DNA of 64,000 nucleotides from Halomonas binhaiensis (GCF_008329985.2 NZ_CP038437.2:1302001-1366000); one strand, 5' to 3'. Numbered from the stretch's first letter, positions 36,060 to 44,831 are shown. Notes: generated by a model from the letters alone, not told the origin. A program made the numbers and translations.

Positions 36060-36674
36060 ATGAGTGTCGCACTATCGTGTCGCGCCGCTGCGGCTCTGGT
36101 TTTACTCGGTCTGTTGGCCGGATGTGCTTCCAGTAGCCAGAAGGATGTTGCCAGCCAGGATTATTACTCCCAGGATTTGCCGGGAATGGCTGCTCAGACA
36201 CCGCCATTGATGTCTCCTGCCGGAGGGTCCCTTACCGCCAATGTTGGGGACGAGCTTGTCCGTGAAACCCTGATGGAAGAGCACGGCAAATGGGCCGGGA
36301 CTCCCTATCGTCTCGGTGGGACTTCCTTCAGTGGCATTGACTGTTCTGCCTTGGTGCAGAACATTTTCAATGAAGCCTTTCAGGTTGATTTACCACGTAC
36401 TACCGGTAGTCAGATCAACACAGGGATCCCGATTGGCCGCACTGAACTGTCCCCGGGCGATCTGGTGTTCTTCCGCCCGCCAGGTAGCCGCCATGTTGGC
36501 ATCTACGTTGGTGATGGACGCTTCCTACATGCCTCCTCTTCTCGTGGCGTGATGATCTCCAAGCTCAGCAACAGCTATTGGTCCCGTTACTATTGGCAGG
36601 CACGTCGTCCACTTCAGTCTACTGATCTGGCATCCTTGCAGCTGTCATCCTCCGGATATGGCTTCGGTAGCTGA
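36060..36674 (+). CDS. NlpC/P60 murein endopeptidase lipoprotein (MepS/Spr-like)
   Basis: The 204-residue protein has a lipoprotein signal peptide with lipobox LLAGC (Cys22), a Ser/Gln-rich linker, and a C-terminal NlpC/P60 domain (about residues 75-185): GIDCSALVQ with catalytic Cys, LSPGDLVFFRPPGSRHVGIYVG with the catalytic His, and FLHASSSRG with the third polar residue. Relatives such as Spr/MepS cut the D-Ala-mDAP cross-links of peptidoglycan to allow wall growth. The residue after the lipobox Cys is Ala, favouring outer-membrane sorting. Monocistronic. Confidence 0.9.
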   Translation: MSVALSCRAAAALVLLGLLAGCASSSQKDVASQDYYSQDLPGMAAQTPPLMSPAGGSLTANVGDELVRETLMEEHGKWAGTPYRLGGTSFSGIDCSALVQNIFNEAFQVDLPRTTGSQINTGIPIGRTELSPGDLVFFRPPGSRHVGIYVGDGRFLHASSSRGVMISKLSNSYWSRYYWQARRPLQSTDLASLQLSSSGYGFGS

Positions 36675-36785
36675 TTATAGTGACATGCAGGCAGTGACGA
36701 TCTCTCACGCTGCTATATCAAGGGTCGCCATGCAGTAATGATGCTATGAAATGAAGAGCAACGTGATTCAAGGCTCCATATTCGA

Positions 36786-36815
36786 AAAAACCGGCTTCTT
36801 TAGAAGCCGGTTTTT
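36786..36815. terminator. Bidirectional terminator between the NlpC/P60 and LysR genes
   Basis: Perfect inverted repeat whose core is CCGGCTTC-TTTA-GAAGCCGG, flanked by an A-run on the left and a T-run on the right, giving U-tracts for both convergent transcripts. Confidence 0.92.
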
Positions 36816-36876
36816 GCATTTCAGTGCCCGATTTTTGCATTGCGGTGCTCAATTTATGCATTGCAGTGCATGGGAT
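36814..36876. repeat. Three imperfect 21-bp tandem repeats
   Basis: The unit TTGCATTKCRGTGCYCRATTT recurs with exact 21-base spacing (GCATT at 36816, 36837 and 36858). The array starts at the edge of the terminator and ends about 40 bases before the LysR stop. It lies between convergent genes, so an ordinary promoter operator is unlikely. No coding function is supported. Confidence 0.7.
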
Positions 36877-36916
36877 CATGTATTTTCTCCTCTGCCATAT
36901 GGTATCTCCTTGCAAT

Positions 36917-37804
36917 CTACAGGGCATCGCGTTGGGCAATGGTGTAATCGATGAAGGCACGCTCTGCTCGTGAAAGGTAGCCACTGGGTCGCCAGGCCAG
37001 GGACAAAGTCAGCCAGGTAGAAGGGGAGAAGGGAATCGCTGTCAGCTCCGGCTCATCGACGACTCGGCGCAGGAAAGTCGTGATCCCGAAGCCCTGACGA
37101 ACGATGGCCTTGGTCAAGGGAATCAGGTTGGATTGGAAAGCAATGTCCGGAGTGACTCCCAGGCGTCGCGCCATCGTGTCGACGAACTCACGGTGAAAAT
37201 AACCATCTTGAAAGAGTACGAGAGGTTCATTAAAGAAGTCCTCGGGGCGAATACTCTCTCTTTCAGCAAATGGGTGTTCCCTTTGCACGCAGACTACCAT
37301 TTCCTCGCGCAACAATGGGTGCCTTTCCATGGGGGTGCTGGTGTGATCATCGACAATAATACCCAGGTCCAGTTCTCGTTCGCTGATCAAACGTTGCAGG
37401 CGGCGAGCTCCCGCTTCGATCACAGTAAGGCGAATGCCAGGGTAGCTGGACTTGAATCCCATCAATAATGGAGGCAGGTAGTAGGAGCCGAGCATTGATG
37501 GGATGCCGATACGCACCTCTCCCTTCACCAGTCCCTTGAGCTCGCTCACGGCCAGCTCCGCAGCTTCGGCATGCTCCAGCAAGCGTCGGGCATGCTGGAG
37601 CAGTACCTCTCCCTCCGGAGTCAGGTCAATACGACGGTCCTGTCGGTAAAACAGGGGCGTTTCCAGGCGACGTTCCAGATTGGCAATGGTCTGACTGACG
37701 GCAGACTGTGCTACATGGCGAGCCCTGGCAGCAGCGCTGAAGCCTCCATGATCCACCACTGCCACGAAGACAGCCAAGGAGCGCAGGTCGAAGGATAAGG
37801 TCAT
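36917..37804 (-). CDS. LysR-family transcriptional regulator
   Basis: The 295-residue protein has the N-terminal winged helix (about residues 4-62; LAVFVAVVDHGGFSAAARARHVAQSAVSQTIANLERRL) and a periplasmic-binding-protein-like effector domain (about 90-290). It is divergent from an MFS transporter gene 89 bases away, the usual LysR arrangement, so it probably controls that gene and itself. The pair resembles E. coli ynfL-ynfM. The start codon has no evident ribosome-binding site; a candidate operator is close upstream. Confidence 0.9.
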   Translation of the reverse strand: MTLSFDLRSLAVFVAVVDHGGFSAAARARHVAQSAVSQTIANLERRLETPLFYRQDRRIDLTPEGEVLLQHARRLLEHAEAAELAVSELKGLVKGEVRIGIPSMLGSYYLPPLLMGFKSSYPGIRLTVIEAGARRLQRLISERELDLGIIVDDHTSTPMERHPLLREEMVVCVQREHPFAERESIRPEDFFNEPLVLFQDGYFHREFVDTMARRLGVTPDIAFQSNLIPLTKAIVRQGFGITTFLRRVVDEPELTAIPFSPSTWLTLSLAWRPSGYLSRAERAFIDYTIAQRDAL

Positions 37805-37813
37805 AAGGAAATC

Positions 37814-37828
37814 AGATGGTATTCATCT
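37814..37828. promoter_or_regulatory. Candidate LysR operator
   Basis: AGATG-GTATT-CATCT is a 15-base interrupted palindrome, the usual size of a LysR recognition site, 10 bases upstream of the LysR start and about 65 bases before the MFS gene. Binding by the adjacent LysR protein is inferred. Confidence 0.4.
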
Positions 37829-37893
37829 TTTTCTTTCGTTGGTGTGATGGGAGTGAAACATGGATCATGGGAAACCACCAATGAGAGATTGCC

Positions 37894-39096
37894 ATGATTC
37901 AAGCCAAGAGTGCCGCCTGGTGGCGGGCAACCCTGGCACTTTGCCTGGGTTCCGTGCTGGTATTCATCAACCTGTATGCGCCCCAACCACTGTTGCCCGA
38001 ACTACGTCATAGCCATGATGTCACCACGTTGACCATTGGCCTGGTCATGTCCCTGGCGACCCTGACCATGGCCTTGTCGCTGCTGGTTTATGGTCCGGTG
38101 TCCGATGCTTTTGGCCGTCAGGCCATCATGCGCTTTTCTCTGTTGGCAGCCGCCTGCGCCACGCTGCTGGTGGCATTGGCTCCGAATATCACTAGCCTGT
38201 TGCTGCTGCGTGCTTTGCAGGGTATTGCCCTGGGAGGACTGCCGGCGGTAGCGATCGCCTGGATGGGCGATGAGTTCGAACCAGCTGCCATGGTGCCTGC
38301 GGTGGGGTTGTACATCGCAGCCAACACGCTCGGTGGCATCGGTGGACGAGTGATTGGCGGTGCCATCGGTGAGTGGCAAGGAGCTGAAGTTGGGTTTCTA
38401 ACCATCGGTGTTCTTTCCCTGATCGGCGTGGCATTGTTCTGGCGCCTGCTGCCGGCATCGACGGACTTCAAGCCACAACGCTTCCGGCCATCCCGGGCCA
38501 TCGGGCAGCTATTGGGCCATTTGCGCAATCCTTTGCTGTTGACGGCCTATCTGATTGGTGGATTGAATTTCCTGATTTTCATCAATCAGTACAGCTATAT
38601 GACCTTCCGCCTTGCCGAGGAGCCTTTCGGGCTGGGGCCTAGCTGGCTTGGATTGTTGTTTTTGACCTATCTGGGCGGGACATTGGGCTCAAGCCTGTCA
38701 GCTAAGGTGGTGGCTCGGCTGACGGCGCCATATTCCATGGCACTGGGCATCGCGATCCTGGCCTGTGGCAGCGCCATGACACTGGTACCTGTCCTCGGTC
38801 TGATCGTTCTCGGGCTGACAGTGGGAGCCTTTGGATTTTTCCTTTGTCATGCGACAGCTTCTGGCTGGGTAGGGCGCTGTGCGACCGAAGCGCGTGGTAG
38901 CGCCTCGGCCCTGTACCTGACTTTCTATTACCTTGGCGCTAGTCTCGGTCCAGTGTGGTTTGAGCCGTTCTGGAAGTGGGCGCACTGGCCAGGCATCGTT
39001 GGTGCTTCCTGGTTAGTGCTTGCCATCACCTTTTCCCTGGCCTTGTGGCTAGGGCACAGAGAGGCAGGACGAGAACTCAAGGAGTTGGCCCACTGA
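37894..39096 (+). CDS. MFS transporter (YnfM-like)
   Basis: The 400-residue inner-membrane protein has about twelve helices. The first cytoplasmic loop holds YGPVSDAFGRQAIMR (about residues 67-81), MFS motif A, and NLYAPQPLLPELRH (about 29-42) follows helix 1, as in the YnfM branch related to arabinose and drug efflux. The divergent LysR gene probably regulates it. Substrate unknown. Its stop lies only two bases from the convergent msrA stop, with no terminator in between. Confidence 0.87.
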   Translation: MIQAKSAAWWRATLALCLGSVLVFINLYAPQPLLPELRHSHDVTTLTIGLVMSLATLTMALSLLVYGPVSDAFGRQAIMRFSLLAAACATLLVALAPNITSLLLLRALQGIALGGLPAVAIAWMGDEFEPAAMVPAVGLYIAANTLGGIGGRVIGGAIGEWQGAEVGFLTIGVLSLIGVALFWRLLPASTDFKPQRFRPSRAIGQLLGHLRNPLLLTAYLIGGLNFLIFINQYSYMTFRLAEEPFGLGPSWLGLLFLTYLGGTLGSSLSAKVVARLTAPYSMALGIAILACGSAMTLVPVLGLIVLGLTVGAFGFFLCHATASGWVGRCATEARGSASALYLTFYYLGASLGPVWFEPFWKWAHWPGIVGASWLVLAITFSLALWLGHREAGRELKELAH

Positions 39097-39098
39097 AT

Positions 39099-39752
39099 TC
39101 ATGAGGCTGCATGAGGTACTTCATGCGGCATGGCTTCATCCCCCCAGATTTGTTTCAGCCTATCTGGGCGACCACAGGCGTTCTTGTAGAAGGTGTAACG
39201 TATCGGGTTCGTGTTGTGATAGTTCTGGTGATAGTCCTCGGCGGGGTAGAAAGGGCCGGCAGAAGTAATTTCGGTGACAATGGGCTGGTCAAAGCGCTGG
39301 GCCATATCAGCCTTGCTAGCTTCCGCCAACTCCTGCTGTTGGTCATTGAGAGGAAATAGCGCGCTGCGATAGGACTCTCCTTCATCACAGAACTGGCGAT
39401 TGGCTACAAAGGGGTCAATGTTGCGCCAGAACACATACAGCAGATCCTTATAACTCACCTTGTCATTGTCGAATGTCACTTCGACGGCTTCGGCATGACC
39501 TGTTCCCTCCCCGCCGACCTGCTCGTAGGTTGGATTCTTGGTATGTCCGCCGCTATAGCCGGAGATGGTTTCCTGCACGCCATCTATCTTGTCGAAAGCT
39601 TCCTCCATGCACCAGAAACAGCCGCCAGCAAAGATGGCCTTCTCTGTTTCGGCCATTGCCGGAGTACCAGTCAGTGCCAGGGCCAGACCAGCCGCCATAA
39701 CGGCTGAAGATAAAAGAGAGAATCGCAAGCCAGAAAATTGGGAAGATTGCAT
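39099..39752 (-). CDS. msrA: Exported peptide methionine sulfoxide reductase A
   Basis: MsrA repairs methionine-S-sulfoxide in proteins. The 217-residue protein has the active site GGCFWCMEEAF (about residues 47-57), GYSGGHTKNPTYEQV, GHAEAVEV and the PAEDYHQNY motif. Unusually, ATG 39752 gives an N-terminal Sec signal peptide (about 1-38, cleavage likely after TPAMA), so the enzyme is probably periplasmic and needs an electron source outside the cytoplasm. GGAG lies upstream of this start. Confidence 0.92.
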   Translation of the reverse strand: MQSSQFSGLRFSLLSSAVMAAGLALALTGTPAMAETEKAIFAGGCFWCMEEAFDKIDGVQETISGYSGGHTKNPTYEQVGGEGTGHAEAVEVTFDNDKVSYKDLLYVFWRNIDPFVANRQFCDEGESYRSALFPLNDQQQELAEASKADMAQRFDQPIVTEITSAGPFYPAEDYHQNYHNTNPIRYTFYKNACGRPDRLKQIWGDEAMPHEVPHAAS

Positions 39753-39943
39753 GATATTTCTCCGTATGCCCCGATAGAGGATTGGATAAAGCCGCCCTAA
39801 CTTGAGTTCCAGTAATGTCCATTTCCTTACACTACCGGGCAACAAATGTCCCTGGCCCTGTAAGGTAGTGCGGGATATCTACGACCATACTGGAAACTGC
39901 GGCATCAGGTCGTGCAGTGAAAAAAGCCATTCAGGAGGCACGA

Positions 39944-42187
39944 GTGAACATAAAGAAATGGGGCTTGGTGGCAGTCATCATCATGGCGGTGGCTGCTTTC
40001 TTCATCAGTGGAGCCCAGAATGAGCTGACGCTGGAATCCATCAAGGCTCAGCAGGCTCAGTTTCACGCCTGGTGGCTGGATGAACCCCTGAAGGTCGCTG
40101 GTGGCTTTTTCATCATCTACGTCCTGATGGCAGCTCTGTCATTACCTGGTGCCGTGTTGTTGACCTTGTTGGCAGGCGCCTTGTTTGGCTTCTGGGCTGG
40201 TCTGGGCATTGTCTCCTTCGCGAGTACGTTGGGCGCCACATTGGCCGCATTGATAGCTCGCACCTTGTTGCGTGACAGTCTTGAGCGACGCTTTGCGCGC
40301 CAGCTTGTGCGGATCAACAATGGTGTCAACGGGGAAGGGGCCTTCTATCTTTTCACGCTGCGACTGATTCCGGTATTTCCGTTCTTCGTCATCAATCTAG
40401 TGATGGGCCTGACGCGCATGCGCCTGCGGACCTTCTATTGGGTCAGCCAAGTGGGCATGTTGCCGGGTACGGCAGTATTCGTGAATGCCGGGCGTGAGTT
40501 GGGCAACCTTGAATCATTGTCTGGCATCCTGTCTCCCGGGATGCTCCTGTCCTTCGTTCTGATAGGCGTCTTTCCCTGGATGGCTCGGGCGCTTGTCGCC
40601 TTGGCCAAACGGCGTCGTCTTGCCCGACAATACAACCGTCCAAGCCGGTTTGACCGGGATATCGTGGTGATCGGAGCTGGTTCGGCAGGGCTGGTTGCCA
40701 GTTACATTGCGTCAGCGCTCAAGGCCAGGGTGACATTGGTGGAACGTCATCGCATGGGGGGCGATTGCCTTAATACTGGCTGTGTGCCGTCCAAGGCGCT
40801 CATTCGTGCGGCCCGAGCAGCAGAGGATGTGCGGCGGGCATCATCTTATGGTGTCAATGCCGGGGAGCCTCAGGTGGACTTTCCTGCCGTCATGGGTCAT
40901 GTGCATCGCGCGGTTCGAGAGGTCGAGCCCCATGACAGTCCTGAGCGCTATCGAGGGCTGGGTGTCGATGTGATCCAGGGCGAGGCTGTGTTGGTGGATC
41001 CTTGGCGTGTACGTATCGGCGATCAAATCCTGTCGACTCGCCATGTGATCATTGCCAGTGGAGCTCACCCAAGGGTGCCTCCCATCCCTGGCCTTGAGCA
41101 TGTCGAGGTGCTGACATCCGATAACCTGTGGCAACTGGATACACTGCCTGACCGGCTATTGATCCTGGGTGGTGGTCCGATAGGCTGTGAGCTTGGGCAG
41201 AGTTTTGCTCGTCTGGGCAGCCGGGTCACTCTGGTGGAAATGGGCAGTCAGCTCTTGCCAAGAGAAGATCTGGATGTGGCCGAGGAAGTTGCCCTGGAGC
41301 TTAGAGATAATGGTGTGGATGTCAGGCTTTCCAGCCGAGCGGTGGCGGTAGTCACCGAGGAGAAAGAAGGTCGTCATTATCTGGAAGTCGAGGTGACTGA
41401 AAATGAAGAGACTCGTCTTGATAGGCTCGAGTTTGATCGGATTCTGGTCGCAATAGGGCGGCAGGCGAATGTGAAAGGGCTGGGGCTGGAAGAGCTTGGC
41501 ATAACCACACGCCCCGGGGGAACCTTGGATGTTGATGATGCACTGCAGTCGCTGTTGCCCAACGTGTGGGCCTGTGGTGATGTCGTGGGACCCTACCAAC
41601 TGACCCATGCCAGTGCCCACCAGGCCTGGCATGCCACGGTCAATGCTCTGTTCGGTGAGGTCAAGCGCTTCAAGGTGAGTTATCGGGCATTGCCTGCAGT
41701 AACTTTTACTGACCCAGAAGTGGCTCGGGTGGGGCTTAATGAACGTGAAGCCCAGGAGCAGGCGATCGAGTATGAAGTGACGCGTTATGCGCTGTCCGAG
41801 CTGGATAGAGCGATTGCGGAGGGGGATACTCGTGGCTTTATCAAGATCCTGACCGAGCCGGGCAAGGACCGTATCCTCGGTGCTTCGATTGTTGGGCATG
41901 GCGCGGGGGAGATGCTAGCCGAGTTCACCCTGGCCATGACCCAGGGGATAGGCCTGAACAAGCTGCTGGGCACTATTCACCCTTACCCGACATACTCTGA
42001 GGCCGCAAAGGCCACTGCCGGAGTGTGGAAAAATGCGCATAAGCCGGAGCGGATACTACGCTGGCTGGAGAGGTACTTTGCCTGGCGACGTGGAGAGTCT
42101 TCAACTGGAGGGAGCGAAGCATCTTCCACGGACTCGGACAAGGCAGCCGTTTCTGATCGCAGAGCAGAAGGCTCCCGTTCCCCGTAA
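39944..42187 (+). CDS. TVP38/TMEM64 membrane domain fused to a mercuric-reductase-like flavoprotein
   Basis: GTG 39944 is chosen because a perfect AGGAGG (39933-39938) lies 5 bases upstream; an in-frame GTG at 39917 has none. In the 747-residue product, residues about 1-215 are a SNARE-associated (DedA/TVP38) membrane domain with LSLPGAVLLTLLAGALFG and FTLRLIPVFPFFVINLVMGLTRM. Residues about 230-690 are a class-I pyridine nucleotide-disulfide oxidoreductase: FAD loop VVIGAGSAGLVA, redox pair GGDCLNTGCVPSKAL, NAD(P) loop ILGGGPIGCELG, WACGDVVG, and the dimer domain with HPYPTYSE. The tail is Ser/Glu-rich. No mercury-binding C-terminal Cys pair is seen, so mercury reduction is unlikely. The CDP-alcohol phosphotransferase gene follows after 20 bases. 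Confidence 0.88.
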   Translation: MNIKKWGLVAVIIMAVAAFFISGAQNELTLESIKAQQAQFHAWWLDEPLKVAGGFFIIYVLMAALSLPGAVLLTLLAGALFGFWAGLGIVSFASTLGATLAALIARTLLRDSLERRFARQLVRINNGVNGEGAFYLFTLRLIPVFPFFVINLVMGLTRMRLRTFYWVSQVGMLPGTAVFVNAGRELGNLESLSGILSPGMLLSFVLIGVFPWMARALVALAKRRRLARQYNRPSRFDRDIVVIGAGSAGLVASYIASALKARVTLVERHRMGGDCLNTGCVPSKALIRAARAAEDVRRASSYGVNAGEPQVDFPAVMGHVHRAVREVEPHDSPERYRGLGVDVIQGEAVLVDPWRVRIGDQILSTRHVIIASGAHPRVPPIPGLEHVEVLTSDNLWQLDTLPDRLLILGGGPIGCELGQSFARLGSRVTLVEMGSQLLPREDLDVAEEVALELRDNGVDVRLSSRAVAVVTEEKEGRHYLEVEVTENEETRLDRLEFDRILVAIGRQANVKGLGLEELGITTRPGGTLDVDDALQSLLPNVWACGDVVGPYQLTHASAHQAWHATVNALFGEVKRFKVSYRALPAVTFTDPEVARVGLNEREAQEQAIEYEVTRYALSELDRAIAEGDTRGFIKILTEPGKDRILGASIVGHGAGEMLAEFTLAMTQGIGLNKLLGTIHPYPTYSEAAKATAGVWKNAHKPERILRWLERYFAWRRGESSTGGSEASSTDSDKAAVSDRRAEGSRSP

Positions 42188-42207
42188 CGCCTACTTCAAG
42201 GACTGAT

Positions 42208-42855
42208 ATGCTTGATCGCTGGACCATGCCGCTGACACAACGACCGCTTCAGGCTCTGGCTCGACGCTTGTGGCAGCTGGGAGTGACACCGGACGCAGTG
42301 ACAGTGTTTGCCTTTCTGGTGGGCATGCTGTCTCTGCCCCTGCTGGCGATGGAGCTTTATGGCTGGGCCTTGCTGGCTATTCTGCTCAATCGCCTGGGAG
42401 ATGGTCTGGATGGGGCGCTGGCGCGCTGTTCCGGAAAGAGCAGTGATGCTGGGGGATTTCTCGATATTGGTCTGGATTTCGTTTTCTATGCCGCTGTGGT
42501 GCTGGGGTTTGCCTTGGCCGATAGTGAGCGCAATGCATTGCCCTCTGCGTTGTTGCTGTTTGCCTTCATTGGCACGGGGTCTTCCTTTCTGGCCTTTGCC
42601 ATCATGGCTTCACGGCATGGCCTTCAACGTCCCAATTTCCAGAGCAAAGCCTTTTATTACCTGCATGGTCTGACAGAAGGTACCGAAACCGTGGTGGCTT
42701 TTGTGGCCTTCTGCCTTTGGCCTGCACAATTTCCCTTGTTGGCATCATTATTCGCCGCTGCTTGCCTGGTGACCACCGCTACACGGCTGTGGGGTGGTTA
42801 TTGCACGCTCAAGAGACTGCCTGCCCCCAACACTGAAAAGCTCACGCCCGACTGA
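42208..42855 (+). CDS. CDP-alcohol phosphatidyltransferase family protein
   Basis: The 215-residue integral membrane protein carries the family signature DG-x2-DGALAR...GGFLDIGLDF (about residues 71-95), matching D-G-x2-A-R-x(8-9)-G-x3-D-x3-D with its metal-binding Asp residues. Such enzymes join a CDP-activated lipid to an alcohol such as glycerol phosphate, serine or inositol; the acceptor cannot be told here. There are about six helices. AAGGA precedes the start 20 bases after the TVP38-oxidoreductase gene, so the two are co-transcribed. Confidence 0.87.
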   Translation: MLDRWTMPLTQRPLQALARRLWQLGVTPDAVTVFAFLVGMLSLPLLAMELYGWALLAILLNRLGDGLDGALARCSGKSSDAGGFLDIGLDFVFYAAVVLGFALADSERNALPSALLLFAFIGTGSSFLAFAIMASRHGLQRPNFQSKAFYYLHGLTEGTETVVAFVAFCLWPAQFPLLASLFAAACLVTTATRLWGGYCTLKRLPAPNTEKLTPD

Positions 42856-42917
42856 CCGAGCAATGGCATTGATGTGCGAGATGATTTGCGGCGGTTGGCA
42901 GCATCTGGCAAGCACAA

Positions 42918-42945
42918 AAAGGGCAGCTGATGAGGGCTGCCCTTT
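42918..42945. terminator. Bidirectional terminator between the CDP-alcohol transferase gene and slyD
   Basis: 10-bp stem (AAAGGGCAGC and complement) around an 8-base loop, extended by further A residues on the left that give a U-run for slyD transcripts. Confidence 0.82.
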
Positions 42946-43009
42946 CATGCCTGTCACTCCACGACTCCTAGATCAGAATGACATAGGAGGACGGAGGGAA
43001 GGAAATATC

Positions 43010-43492
43010 TTAGTGCTGGTGACCGCCTTCACCATGCACATGGCCATGCTCGATCTCTTCCTGACTGGCTTCGCGCACGTCAGTGATCTCGACATCGAAG
43101 TTCAGGGTCTGGCCAGCCAGCGGGTGGTTGCCATCGACAGTGACGGTATCGCCTTCGACCTTGGTGACGGTGACCATCAGCGGGCCACCTTGGGTCTGGG
43201 CCTGGAACTGCATTCCGGCTTCGATGTTGTCAACGCCCTGGAAAGCATCACGAGGAACTTCTTGCACCAGCTGATCCTGGACTTCGCCGTAGCCTTCAGC
43301 AGGAGCCACCTTGGCGACGAGCTTATCGCCTGTGCTCTTGCCTTCGAGCTCCTTTTCCAGCCCGGGGATGATATTGCCAGCACCGTGCAGGTAGGTCAGC
43401 GGCTCACGGCCTTCCGAGCTGTCCAGCACTTCACCAGCGTCATTGGTCAAGGTGTAGTGAAACGCGACGACAGAGTTTTGCGCAATCTGCAT
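43010..43492 (-). CDS. slyD: FKBP-type peptidyl-prolyl isomerase, SlyD-like
   Basis: The 160-residue protein has an FKBP domain interrupted by an IF chaperone insert: VVAFHYTLTNDAGEVLDSS (residues 8-26), PLTYLHGAGNIIPGLEKEL (about 31-49), GYGEV and DGNHPLAGQTLNFDVEI (about 120-136). The tail contains five His residues (EHGHVHGEGGHQH), shorter than in E. coli SlyD but still likely to bind nickel. It is a cytoplasmic folding helper and metallochaperone. ATG 43492 is chosen because the next upstream ATG adds ten residues outside the family alignment. Confidence 0.92.
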   Translation of the reverse strand: MQIAQNSVVAFHYTLTNDAGEVLDSSEGREPLTYLHGAGNIIPGLEKELEGKSTGDKLVAKVAPAEGYGEVQDQLVQEVPRDAFQGVDNIEAGMQFQAQTQGGPLMVTVTKVEGDTVTVDGNHPLAGQTLNFDVEITDVREASQEEIEHGHVHGEGGHQH

Positions 43493-43747
43493 GGATGAAC
43501 CTTTGGTCTTTGGTGAGTGCATTTAAGCCTTCATGGTAACGTGCAGAGGAAGGTGATGTCAGGGGGATGGGACATTTTTCAGCTTGTTGCTGTCGTATCC
43601 TGAACAGGATTCACGCACTAATGCCTTAACTTGCCGGTAGTTGCATGACTTTCCAGTCGTTAGTTGCGCGGTTCCGATGGTGGGGATACCCTCTGGGAAC
43701 GTTTTTTTCCCATCCTTTCAATTAACGTCACTCGTGTGGAGTCTGAC

Positions 43748-44029
43748 ATGATGCTATTCGTGATCTGGCTGGTCGTATTTGCCGTCATCCTGGCCCTGAC
43801 AATCAAGGCCTGGCCAGGTGTCTTCGGTTCTATGATAGATCGGTTGTTGCCTGCCGTGCTGCGCAGTGAGGATGACCGTTGGATCTGGTGCCCAGCCTTT
43901 GCCGCCATTGTGGCGACGGCTATTGTGTCTCCCATCGATATGCTGATGACGCTGTTGATCATGGCAATCATCGTTGGTGTCGGTGGCAAGCTGGGCTGCT
44001 GGATCATGAGCAAGGTCAAGATGCACTGA
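43748..44029 (+). CDS. Small membrane protein, unknown function
   Basis: GGAG lies 6 bases before a double ATG at 43748. The 93-residue product has two or three hydrophobic helices (about residues 2-20, 47-62 and 66-85) with a basic or acidic loop (LRSEDDRWIWCP) between. I do not recognise the family. It ends 35 bases before a strong terminator and is probably transcribed alone, divergently from slyD. Confidence 0.6.
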   Translation: MMLFVIWLVVFAVILALTIKAWPGVFGSMIDRLLPAVLRSEDDRWIWCPAFAAIVATAIVSPIDMLMTLLIMAIIVGVGGKLGCWIMSKVKMH

Positions 44030-44064
44030 TGAGCAGTTTCCTATAGCCCTGCATGATGGGTCAT

Positions 44065-44103
44065 AACGACATCGCCCCAGCCAAAAGCTGGGGCGATGTC
44101 GTT
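44065..44103. terminator. Bidirectional terminator between the small membrane protein gene and slyB
   Basis: Perfect 17-bp stem with core GACATCGCCCCAGC and a CAAAA loop, between convergent genes. Confidence 0.88.
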
Positions 44104-44154
44104 TATGTCTCCTGCCTGGAATACAAGAGTCACACTGGTCAGTCTGGCGTCATA

Positions 44155-44628
44155 TCAATAAGGCGCTACGCTCAGGTTCGATCCACTGCCAATCAGGCGA
44201 ACGCGCTGGCCGACCTGGAACGGCTGGTCCGCTTTCTGCACGACGACGACTGTCTGGCCGTTGTCCTTGCGGACTTCCAGCTCCCATGCAGCGGTACGGT
44301 TGGCTGACTGTTCGATCTTGCTGCCGGCCATGGCGCCACCAATAGCACCTGCGGCAGTGGCCAGGGTACGACCGGAACCGCCACCGACCTGGTTGCCGAG
44401 CAGACCACCGATAATAGCGCCACCGCCGCTACCCAGGATGCCGCTGTTCTCGGCCTGGATCTGCACCTGACGCATGGCGCTGATGGTGCCGTATTCCACG
44501 CTCTGGGCAGCCTTGGCCTGGTTGCCAGAGTAGACATTGCCTGAGTAGCCAGAAGTATTGGCACAACCGGTAAGAGCAAGGGCTGCAATGGCCAGAGCGG
44601 GAACGAGTCGTGTCTTGGTGACCTGCAT
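44155..44628 (-). CDS. slyB: Glycine-zipper outer-membrane lipoprotein, SlyB/Pcp family
   Basis: The 157-residue protein has a lipoprotein signal with lipobox ALTGC (Cys22). A glycine-zipper 2TM domain follows (about residues 62-103; GSGGGAIIGGLLGNQVGGGSGR and AAGAIGGAMAGSKIE), then a C-terminal beta-rich part with RKDNGQTVVVVQ. SlyB belongs to the Mg/PhoP-linked envelope-stress lipoproteins and surrounds outer-membrane proteins. Single gene. Confidence 0.9.
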   Translation of the reverse strand: MQVTKTRLVPALAIAALALTGCANTSGYSGNVYSGNQAKAAQSVEYGTISAMRQVQIQAENSGILGSGGGAIIGGLLGNQVGGGSGRTLATAAGAIGGAMAGSKIEQSANRTAAWELEVRKDNGQTVVVVQKADQPFQVGQRVRLIGSGSNLSVAPY

Positions 44629-44780
44629 GGTGGGTATACCCCTCTACTGCGTTAAAGAATATAAGGTTAAATAAGAGAAATGCTGTTTTCTAATCTTTCA
44701 TTATTAGAATTCAGCATATCGCTTTAGTTCCTTGGTTTCCCGAGAAAATCATTTAATCAGCGATCATGCAAGCAACAAGT

Positions 44781-44803
44781 CGGGGAGGCCATAGGCCTCC
44801 CCG
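44781..44803 (-). terminator. Terminator of aceA
   Basis: Perfect 10-bp stem (CGGGGAGGCC and complement) with an ATA loop, 29 bases after the aceA stop; a short AT-rich tract follows on the minus strand. Confidence 0.75.
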
Positions 44804-44831
44804 TGGTTCTTGCAGGAATGACAGTGGATGT

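Noticed and set aside
36718..36984. Open frame on the minus strand with a repeated TAMxK pattern
   Set aside because: The repeat comes from the 21-bp DNA repeats; the frame crosses a terminator and overlaps the end of the LysR gene.
39944..42187. Annotation of the fusion protein as mercuric reductase
   Set aside because: The MerA N-terminal heavy-metal domain and C-terminal Cys pair are absent and no mer genes are near.
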